Shown here one piece after another: positions 14,996 through 21,016 of a DNA stretch of 21,016 bases. The position numbers and the translations under genes are program-made. This stretch comes from Synergistaceae bacterium UBA1037. GTDB lineage: Bacteria; Synergistota; Synergistia; Synergistales; Synergistaceae. The stretch is taken from positions 1 through 21,016 of the forward strand of contig DCEE01000032.1 of assembly GCA_002316795.1 (NCBI GenBank), given 5' to 3'. Position 1 is the first letter of the stretch. Each line of letters starts with the position of its first letter. The notes below the pieces were generated by a model, which was not told the origin of the DNA, did not search any database, and saw only the letters and a program-made list of their open reading frames with translations.

Positions 14996-16810
14996 ATGGA
15001 TCTTCCGTTCGGCCCGAGGTACAACATTGGAATAGATGTCGGGGGGACCAATACAGACGGGGTCCTCTATGACTGCGTTGATAAAAGGATCGTTGCTTCT
15101 GTGAAGATACCCACGGAACACGCCTCTTATGCCAAAGCCATAGATAACTCGCTCAAAGCCCTAACCGCAAGCATTGATGATAATGGCAGCGAAGTGGCCT
15201 CGGTGAACATATCTACTACGGTTTCAACAAATGCGCTGCTGGAAGGCAAAGGAGAACCTTCAAACCTGATCCTGATAGGTTTTGACAGGTACCCGCACAT
15301 CGTTTCCGACATCGAAGGGGCGATCGGCCCGTCATCGGTGCTGAAAGTGAGGGGCGGACACACAGGATGGGGAAAGGAGAGAGAAACTTTCGACCCCCGG
15401 GCTGTGGAAAATTTTGCAAAGGATCACCGGGGGGAGCTCTTTACTGTATCCTCCATGTATTCCCCTAGGAATCCCCGGCATGAAACAGCTGCAAAGGAGA
15501 TATTGCTCGCAAATGGTTCGGGTCATGTGACCTGCAGCCATGAACTCTCATATTCCCGCCTCAATTCTGTCAAAAGGACTGTTACGGCCTATCTCAACAC
15601 CTCTCTTGTGCCCCTGGCAGAGAGGCTCATTGACGACATAGGATCAGTTGCAAAAAAATACGGGCTCTCATGTCCTGTTATGTTTTTGAGGAGTGACAGC
15701 ACCCTTGTGCCATCAGAGTGGTGCAGAAGATTTCCCATTGAAATGATCTATTCGGGGCCGGCCGCAAGTCTGAGGGGGGCTTGTCATATCGCCGGCGGTG
15801 AGAGTTTAGACAGCTTTGTTGCCGTGGATATCGGGGGCACATCCACAGACATTGGCAGGATATATCTAGGCAGGGCCGTATTCAGCGACGCGGGAGCAAA
15901 GATAGGGTCTTACCAGACCATGATACCCTCTCTCAACATAATGAGTATCGCATTGGGAGGTGACAGCAGGACTGAGGTCTGCGGGACAGAGGATATCAGG
16001 ATAGGGCCGGAAAGGTCGGTTCCGCTCTGCATGACGGCGCAGGACTCCGGCCTTCAGGCTGAGACAGTCATAAAAGATCTTCTGGGATGCCCGGATGAGG
16101 CTGAAGGGATTGGCAGATCTGAAGCAGATGGCAGTCCAAAGCCCTTGATGACGGATGACGTACCGCGGACGGCAGATCTTGGGAAATGGATGGCAATGGG
16201 ATACTCTTACACCCCTACTGACGCATTCAACACAATGGAACTCTCAGAGGTCGGTGATCCTAAGATATCCAAGGCAGCGTCATACCTGAAAGGTAAAAAG
16301 GCGGGAACCGCCGGCTACGATCTCGCCGAGGCAGTAGCAGTGAAGGCTCATTCGATGCTTGAGTCGTCGATCAGCGAATACACTTCAGCGTGTGGCCAGC
16401 TGCCCAGGGTCTATGTGGGCACGCCGGCGAAGGTTTTCGCGAAACTCGGAGATAATGGAGAGGCGGAGATCACGGTCCCACGCAACTTCGATGTGGCGGG
16501 AGCCGTGGGAGCCGCAGTAAGTTCGATCGAACTGAACTGCAGGGTATCCATTATGCACAGTTTTAGCGATGAGAGTTTTACTGCCTTTCTTCCTGAGACG
16601 ACGATCTCCTCTGAAAATTTTCAGGAACTTCTTGAAATGGCAGAAAAAGCGGCAGGGAAATATCTTGCCTGGCTGGCCGGGAGCATGGGATATCACGAAA
16701 TCATAATAACAGCCGAGAAGGCCATAAGTTACGCAGGAGAGGCTGAAACTGTCTCGACCCTCCTTTCGGCATCGATCGAATGCCGGGCTGTTGTAAAAAA
16801 TGCACAATAA
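14996..16810 (+). CDS. HyuA-like hydantoinase/oxoprolinase-family ATPase-fold protein
   Basis: 604 aa. The protein has the ASKHA (sugar kinase/Hsp70-like) fold of the hydantoinase A family. Two phosphate-binding loops, IGIDVGGTNTDG (11-22) and AVDIGGTSTDIG (276-287), flank IYSGPAAS (251-258), and LGGDS (320-324) with IGPERSVPL follow, then a YTPTDAF motif. The order fits the short, stand-alone branch of the family. True hydantoinases and 5-oxoprolinases pair HyuA with HyuB, and no HyuB is in this window. GGGAGG stands five bases before the ATG. The next gene, 160-210 bp downstream, is a B12 protein, and ASKHA proteins such as MutL/GlmL reactivate B12 mutases. A reactivase role is therefore possible, but so is ATP-dependent amide or lactam hydrolysis. 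The reaction is unknown. Confidence 0.88.
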   Translation: MDLPFGPRYNIGIDVGGTNTDGVLYDCVDKRIVASVKIPTEHASYAKAIDNSLKALTASIDDNGSEVASVNISTTVSTNALLEGKGEPSNLILIGFDRYPHIVSDIEGAIGPSSVLKVRGGHTGWGKERETFDPRAVENFAKDHRGELFTVSSMYSPRNPRHETAAKEILLANGSGHVTCSHELSYSRLNSVKRTVTAYLNTSLVPLAERLIDDIGSVAKKYGLSCPVMFLRSDSTLVPSEWCRRFPIEMIYSGPAASLRGACHIAGGESLDSFVAVDIGGTSTDIGRIYLGRAVFSDAGAKIGSYQTMIPSLNIMSIALGGDSRTEVCGTEDIRIGPERSVPLCMTAQDSGLQAETVIKDLLGCPDEAEGIGRSEADGSPKPLMTDDVPRTADLGKWMAMGYSYTPTDAFNTMELSEVGDPKISKAASYLKGKKAGTAGYDLAEAVAVKAHSMLESSISEYTSACGQLPRVYVGTPAKVFAKLGDNGEAEITVPRNFDVAGAVGAAVSSIELNCRVSIMHSFSDESFTAFLPETTISSENFQELLEMAEKAAGKYLAWLAGSMGYHEIIITAEKAISYAGEAETVSTLLSASIECRAVVKNAQ

Positions 16811-16830
16811 TCTTTCTTTAACTTCGACAC

Positions 16831-16867
16831 TTTGTGATAATTGCATATTTTTTGTGCTTATTGCATA
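16831..16867 (+). repeat. Tandem 17-bp direct repeat with 20-bp period, probable operator
   Basis: TTTGTGATAATTGCATA (16831-16847) and TTTGTGCTTATTGCATA (16851-16867) differ at two positions only. The start-to-start distance is exactly 20 bp, about two helical turns, which suits a dimeric or tandemly bound regulator on one DNA face. The first eight bases of copy 2 (TTTGTGCT) recur upstream of the hyuA-like gene at 14842-14849. Confidence 0.6.
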
Positions 16868-16871
16868 AAAA

Positions 16872-16891
16872 ATAGGTTGAGTTCGACCTAT
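16872..16891. repeat. Inverted repeat before the B12 enzyme gene
   Basis: ATAGGTTGA (16872-16880) pairs with TCGACCTAT (16883-16891) with one G-U pair, directly after the direct repeats. There is no good T-run, so it is more likely an operator or leader hairpin than a terminator. A weak promoter, TTTCAT (16893-16898) with TATGTT (16916-16921), 17 bp apart, follows. Confidence 0.45.
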
Positions 16892-17020
16892 CTTTCATGT
16901 AGAGATAACAATGACTATGTTAAATCATTGGGCTAGAATCTCTTAAAGATATGAAATTTTTAGAAGTATAACATGGCCAAGAACGATGTTAATTTAAGTT
17001 TGATGGATGGAGACATTATG

Positions 17021-18793
17021 ATGGATGAGCATATAAAGAATATAAAAGAGCTGATAAATTCAGCTAAACTTCCAAAAATGGAAGCAATTCTTTCTGAGTC
17101 GAAGGAGATCGCTTCTTCTATAGTGATCGGCCGCTCCAGGTTCATGGAAAAATACGGAGTCTCATCGGAACTTGAATATAAACGCATGAGTATTAAAAAC
17201 GGACATGTGATGTTTCATGCGCATATAGGCATGAATACCTGGGATGAAACGGCCCGGAGCCTCAGGGCCGCCTATGATTTTGCCGAAAGTAACGGCTTCG
17301 TCATCGACAGGGCCGGGATCTGCCTTGACAGGAGGATGGCCCTTCCCAAAGACATGAGAAAGTCCGCTCCCCAGGAGAGCGGTCCATATCTTGAAACTGA
17401 AGAAGAATGGATGCAGGTGGGACAGGCTGCTCCCATCCAGCCCCATATGGGAGACTTCATAATCGGCTTTCCTGCTTCAACGGAAAACACGGTATCAGCA
17501 TTGCGGGCAGGTGTAACTACAATAGGCAATTTATCACAGTTTTTTGCGCACGAGGCTCCCATGTGGAAACGCAAGGACATAACGACAGTCGAAACGGTAA
17601 AAGCCATAGGGATAATGGGTTTCCTTCGCGACAGGGGAACACTGATGCATTCGTACCTTGACGACGGTTTCGGAGCGCTTTTCCTTGACTGCAGCACAAG
17701 CGCGGCCTGGGCCTACCTGGAGAAGTACATAGTTGAAGATCTTCTTGGGGCTAAGCTTGCCCACTGTGTAGGAGGGCTTGTTTCCGATCCGGTCAAGCGT
17801 TCCGGATGGATATTTGCGTTGGATGAGATCCACGGTCACGACTGCGTGGGTTCGATGTTCTACGGAGACACTATATCCTCGCACAGCGATCCTGAAAAAA
17901 ACCGGGCACTGACAGCAGAGTACCTTCTTTGGGACATTATGACCCAGATAGAATGTCCGACAGGACATGCGGTCCTTCCTGTTCCATTCACGGAAGCCCA
18001 TAGGGCCCCGTCGCTCGAAGAGATATGCGAGGTGCAGCTGTGGGGGAGAGAGATAGAAAAGACAGCCGTAAAAATGCACCCGCACTTTGATTTCACCGAA
18101 CCTAAAAAGTTTGCGGGATCTATATGCAGGAAAGGCAGAAGGATATTCAACGACGCGCTTTCATATCTGGAAGAGTGCGGGGTCGATACGAAGGACGCGG
18201 TCCAGATGCTTTATGTACTGAAATGCATGGGACCCAGAGTTTTTGAAGATACGCTAAATCCTTCCGCAAAAAATGGTACTGCTCCTGCCGGAGAATCATT
18301 GGCCATACCAAATGATATTTTCACCAAGACTCTTGAGCAGGTCGACATATGGACTCCATATTTTAACAGCAGCGAAGTAAGGCAGAAGCTCTCTGGACGC
18401 AGGGTGCTTCTGGCATCGACCGATGTACACGAACATGGCCTTTTGTTGATCGACAATCTGCTGCAGCAGGCAGGATGTCATGCCGTGAACATAGGTGCGG
18501 AGAAAAATCCGGACGAGGTCGTACTTGCCGGCGTCCGGTACGGTGCAGAGATCATCTTTATCAGCACCCACAACGGCATGGCGCTTGAGTATGCAAGGAA
18601 CGTACTGGACGAGATGGAAGAGCAGAACGTTTCCATCCCGGTATGCATGGGAGGGGTCCTGAACCAGAACACGGAAGAAGGTACTGTCCCCGTAGAGGTC
18701 TCCTCGGATCTTGAGAGACTGGGCATAGGGATAGTTACTGATCTCAGGCGTTTGCCCGAGTGTGCAGCTTCGCTTCTGGCCACCCTGCAGTAA
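17021..18793 (+). CDS. B12-binding mutase-like protein, single chain
   Basis: 590 aa from the ATG at 17021. GATGGAG lies eight bases before it, while the ATG at 16973 has only a weak site and would add 16 residues. The last ~130 residues are a cobalamin domain: DVHEHG (Asp468, His470, Gly473) is the DxHxxG base-off motif, and CMGGVLNQ supplies the GG turn. The SxL motif of mutases reads STHNG here. The N-terminal ~400 residues have the look of a TIM-barrel enzyme (for example HAHIGMNTWDETARS, then IIGFPASTENTVSALRAG and VTTIGNLSQ), faintly like glutamate mutase E and the single-chain 2-methyleneglutarate mutase. I see no four-helix cap of methyltransferase corrinoid proteins. The substrate is unknown. 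It is followed after 46 bp by a TRAP solute receptor in the same operon and preceded by a HyuA-like protein. Confidence 0.82.
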   Translation: MDEHIKNIKELINSAKLPKMEAILSESKEIASSIVIGRSRFMEKYGVSSELEYKRMSIKNGHVMFHAHIGMNTWDETARSLRAAYDFAESNGFVIDRAGICLDRRMALPKDMRKSAPQESGPYLETEEEWMQVGQAAPIQPHMGDFIIGFPASTENTVSALRAGVTTIGNLSQFFAHEAPMWKRKDITTVETVKAIGIMGFLRDRGTLMHSYLDDGFGALFLDCSTSAAWAYLEKYIVEDLLGAKLAHCVGGLVSDPVKRSGWIFALDEIHGHDCVGSMFYGDTISSHSDPEKNRALTAEYLLWDIMTQIECPTGHAVLPVPFTEAHRAPSLEEICEVQLWGREIEKTAVKMHPHFDFTEPKKFAGSICRKGRRIFNDALSYLEECGVDTKDAVQMLYVLKCMGPRVFEDTLNPSAKNGTAPAGESLAIPNDIFTKTLEQVDIWTPYFNSSEVRQKLSGRRVLLASTDVHEHGLLLIDNLLQQAGCHAVNIGAEKNPDEVVLAGVRYGAEIIFISTHNGMALEYARNVLDEMEEQNVSIPVCMGGVLNQNTEEGTVPVEVSSDLERLGIGIVTDLRRLPECAASLLATLQ

Positions 18794-18839
18794 TGATCTG
18801 ACCCACAGGATGATATCAAAGGAATTGGGAGTGATAGGG

Positions 18840-19877
18840 ATGACAGTTTCAAAGCGTTTTATCTTCTTTTCTTTAGTTTCTCTTTTTTGCGCGTTTTCGG
18901 TGATCGCCACGGTAAAGAGCTCGGAAGCAGCTCCGGTGGTGCTCAAGTTTGCGGGACAGAATCCACCCGAACACTTTGCAACGGTTTCAATGAATGAAAT
19001 AGCAAAAGAAGTAGCCCAGAAGACCAACAACAGAGTACAGATCAAGGTCTTCCCGGCCAACCAGCTTGGGGATTATTCGCTCGTTTATGAGGAACTGATC
19101 AGGGGAACTGTCGAAATGGCCTGCATCTCCTTTCCGAGCCAGTTCGACAACAGGATGGACCTGATATACGTTCAGGGTTATACAAGCAGCTATGAACAGG
19201 TGTCCAAGGTTTACGACCCCAACGGCTGGTTCTTCAAAAAAATGGATGAATTCAATTCACGCCTGGGAGTAAAACTGCTTGGCATGTACCTTGAGGGAAT
19301 GGTCGGCATTGGAACAGTAAAGCCGATGAGAGCCCCTCTCGATCCAAAAGTGGACAAGGGACTCCTCCTCCGCATCCCCAACATGGATGTCTTCAAGACA
19401 GCCCTGGAAGGCGCCGGCTTTCGCACGATCTCCATCCCGTTCGCCGATGTTTACCAGTCGATGCAGACAGGTGTATGCGACGGCGATACAGGCTACTCCA
19501 TCGTGGCTGCCTACACCACATTCGGAGATGTCATCAAACATTGGTACAACTTCAACAAAAATACGGAATGCCTCGGGATAATGATCAGCGACAAGGTCTG
19601 GAAAAAACTTTCAGCTGAAGACCGGAAGGTACTACAGGAAGCTGTGAGCAGACAGGCAGCGTTGAGCATCACGAACGCACGGGCGAACGACCAGAAGTAT
19701 CTTGATCTGATGAAGAAGAAGGGGATACAGGTGCACATGTACACCCCCAAGGAACTCAAGCCGATGATGGACGCATTCGCCGCCACATGGGGACAACTTG
19801 ATCAGAGCAAAGGCAAGGCTCTGATGGATGAGTTCAAGAAAGAAATGAAAAAAATCTCGGACGCAATTGCTAAGTAA
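18840..19877 (+). CDS. TRAP transporter substrate-binding protein, DctP family
   Basis: 345 aa from the ATG at 18840 (GGAG eight bases upstream). An upstream in-frame extension to 18762 would overlap the previous gene and spoil the signal peptide. The signal peptide is MTVSKRFIFFSLVSLFCAF with cleavage near SSEA. The mature protein starts PVVLKFAGQNPPEHF and shows the DctP pattern VFPANQLGD, ELIRGTVEM, LLLRIPNMDVFK with the carboxylate-binding Arg, then the hinge region and VWKKLSAEDRKVLQEA. It catches a carboxylate-type solute in the periplasm for Na/H-driven uptake. The membrane subunits DctQ and DctM are not in the window. Co-transcription with the B12 protein makes the bound solute a fair guess for that enzyme's pathway. 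Confidence 0.94.
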   Translation: MTVSKRFIFFSLVSLFCAFSVIATVKSSEAAPVVLKFAGQNPPEHFATVSMNEIAKEVAQKTNNRVQIKVFPANQLGDYSLVYEELIRGTVEMACISFPSQFDNRMDLIYVQGYTSSYEQVSKVYDPNGWFFKKMDEFNSRLGVKLLGMYLEGMVGIGTVKPMRAPLDPKVDKGLLLRIPNMDVFKTALEGAGFRTISIPFADVYQSMQTGVCDGDTGYSIVAAYTTFGDVIKHWYNFNKNTECLGIMISDKVWKKLSAEDRKVLQEAVSRQAALSITNARANDQKYLDLMKKKGIQVHMYTPKELKPMMDAFAATWGQLDQSKGKALMDEFKKEMKKISDAIAK

Positions 19878-19908
19878 AGAGCCTCCCAACGGCTTTTAGG
19901 GATCCGGG

Positions 19909-19960
19909 AAGTCAGCGGCCCCGCAGAGATAGAAGCGGAGGCCGCTGACTTGTCTTTTTT
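19909..19960 (+). terminator. Strong rho-independent terminator after the TRAP gene
   Basis: AAGTCAGCGGCC (19909-19920) pairs with GGCCGCTGACTT (19940-19951). The inner CCGC and GCGG extend the stem to 16 bp with one bulged A, and TCTTTTTT follows. Confidence 0.92.
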
Positions 19961-19978
19961 CCGGACGCGGAGGTCGGG

Positions 19979-21016
19979 TCAGTCTTCGGATTTTTTCCCC
20001 CCGGAGACCCCGAGCCTTTTCATCAGCAGGACAAGATAGAAGGAGATGACATCTTCAAAGTTCTCTGTAGAAATGTTGAACCTTTCTTCTATTTTTGCGA
20101 TCCTGTATGCAAGCGTGTTCCTGTGCAGGTGCAGCTTTTCAGCGGCCTTCTGTTTGCTGAAGAAGCATTCGCAGTATGTCGAAAATGTTTCCAGAAGATC
20201 AGCTGCGTCGTTATCCTCACCGTATCCCGCAAGTTTTTTTTCAAGATACTTCAGGGAGTAATTTGGATTCACCGAGAGCAGTATGTGCTCAAGGAGCATT
20301 TCATTGAAGCAATAGACACCGGGCTGCAGCGACAATTTTTCTGCTACCGATACGACTTCCCAGGCGTTGCTGTAGGCAAAGGGCATCTCGTAGAGGTTCT
20401 GGGCCGGATGACCCAGGCCGATTATTGTCTCTATCGAGGCGTCTTTCAGTTTATCCCAAATCTCTTTCGAAAGGCCTTTCGCCCGTTCCAGCTCTGCGGA
20501 CAGAGGCTCTTCTTCGTTTTTTTCCAGTTTCCAGAAGATAACGAACCTGTCCCTCGATACAGATGCGATTATGTTCTGGGGATCAGGGAAGACCTCCCTT
20601 AGGATCTCTATCACCCTGGAGTGGGTGGCTCCGTAGTCAATTTCATCGGAAATAGGATCCGTATTGCTTTTGTATGAGAGGCGGACCGGATTCTTCTCCA
20701 GGCCAAGTCCCCTGAAGTTAGAGAAAAAGATCGCTATCGCACCTCTTGGGACATCAAGCCGTATACCCAGCCTCTCTGCTCTTTCAGGGAGTTTGGAAAG
20801 GTCGTCCCTTCTCGGATCGAATGAGCTGATATCGTTGACCAGCTCGTCGACCTTTCCCTGTGATGTCCTGAGCGAAGGAGCGTATATTTTTTCTCTGAGC
20901 ATGCTTTCGATCTGGCTTTTAACAAGCGTGGAAAACTGCAGCACCAGTTCCGGTTCGCCTGCGATGGCTGCTGTTCCGATCACCTGGCCGTTAAAAAAAA
21001 TGGGAAACGTGGAGCC
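19979..21016 (-). CDS. CdaR/PucR-family transcriptional regulator, 5' end outside window
   Basis: The reading frame stays open to the right edge of the window, so the visible 345 residues are a C-terminal part. The in-window GTG at 20983 is internal. The first residues seen, STFPIFFNGQVIGTAAIAGEPE, match the end of the N-terminal sugar-diacid-recognition-type sensory domain. A middle domain of the GGDEF-like kind found in this family follows. The C-terminus has the HTH_30 DNA-binding motif, LHLHRNTLAYRIAKIEERFNI, near the end. Such proteins are usually activators that respond to a carboxylate. It is convergent with the TRAP-B12 operon. Binding to the direct repeats at 16831-16867 is a hypothesis. 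Confidence 0.93.
   Translation of the reverse strand, partial: GSTFPIFFNGQVIGTAAIAGEPELVLQFSTLVKSQIESMLREKIYAPSLRTSQGKVDELVNDISSFDPRRDDLSKLPERAERLGIRLDVPRGAIAIFFSNFRGLGLEKNPVRLSYKSNTDPISDEIDYGATHSRVIEILREVFPDPQNIIASVSRDRFVIFWKLEKNEEEPLSAELERAKGLSKEIWDKLKDASIETIIGLGHPAQNLYEMPFAYSNAWEVVSVAEKLSLQPGVYCFNEMLLEHILLSVNPNYSLKYLEKKLAGYGEDNDAADLLETFSTYCECFFSKQKAAEKLHLHRNTLAYRIAKIEERFNISTENFEDVISFYLVLLMKRLGVSGGKKSED

Noticed and set aside
14996..16810. Full 5-oxoprolinase or hydantoinase
   Set aside because: There is no HyuB domain or gene in the window, and the protein is too short for the fused oxoprolinase.
16831..16867. CRISPR array or satellite
   Set aside because: There are only two copies with a 3-base spacer, which fits an operator rather than an array.
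16811..17020. Cobalamin riboswitch before the B12 enzyme
   Set aside because: I looked for the conserved B12-box type sequence and the expected 200-base multi-helix layout. The gap is AT-rich with only a short hairpin and direct repeats.
18762..18839. Upstream start for the TRAP receptor
   Set aside because: It overlaps the end of the B12 gene and hides the signal peptide. A good ribosome binding site stands before 18840.
20981..20983. GTG as the true start of the CdaR-type regulator
   Set aside because: The open frame continues to the window edge and encodes conserved sensory-domain residues (STFPIFFNG), so the start is outside.

Overview
The window looks like chromosomal DNA from a diderm, amino-acid-fermenting anaerobe, most probably a member of the Synergistota. 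The best single clue is the C-terminus of the secreted papain-like protease at 291-2027. It has a Gly-rich linker, a Cys, a hydrophobic stretch and a basic tail, which is the layout of the Synerg-CTERM sorting signal. An outer-membrane patatin/BamA-type protein, a glycyl radical enzyme with its activase, a corrinoid (B12) enzyme and a TRAP solute-binding protein fit an anaerobe living on amino acids and carboxylates. No rRNA, tRNA, CRISPR array, transposase or phage gene was seen.

Layout: 1-113 (-) is the N-terminus of threonine synthase. 291-2027 (+) is a secreted C1A protease. 2157-3164 (+) is an unrecognised soluble protein. 3254-7369 (-) is a three-gene operon: a GntR/FCD regulator, a radical-SAM activase, and a glycyl radical enzyme very like trans-4-hydroxy-L-proline dehydratase (HypD). 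A 383-bp AT-rich control region follows, then a divergent fold-type I aminotransferase (7753-8880, +). Next come ComB (8936-9676, -), two tandem paralogous universal stress proteins (9774-10925, +), a small unrecognised protein (11019-11453, -), a YitT/DUF2179 membrane protein (11612-12511, +) and a patatin-BamA outer-membrane protein (12558-14747, -).

The right end (14996-21016) is the most interesting part. A stand-alone HyuA-like ATPase-fold protein with no HyuB partner is followed by a single-chain protein that has a mutase-like N-terminal part and a C-terminal B12 domain. A TRAP substrate-binding protein comes next, with a CdaR/PucR-type regulator convergent to it and running off the window edge. 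A near-perfect 17-bp direct repeat with a 20-bp period lies before the B12 gene. Eight bases of it recur upstream of the hyuA-like gene, suggesting shared control. I infer an import-and-rearrange catabolic module for an unknown carboxylate or amino acid, in which the HyuA-like protein might reactivate the B12 enzyme. This is a hypothesis, not a demonstrated function.

Operon logic is clear in two places. gntR-hypE-hypD share one promoter, and the activase Shine-Dalgarno lies inside the end of gntR. The B12 protein and the TRAP protein are 46 bp apart and end at one strong terminator. Several genes appear to start at TTG (protease, activase, comB).
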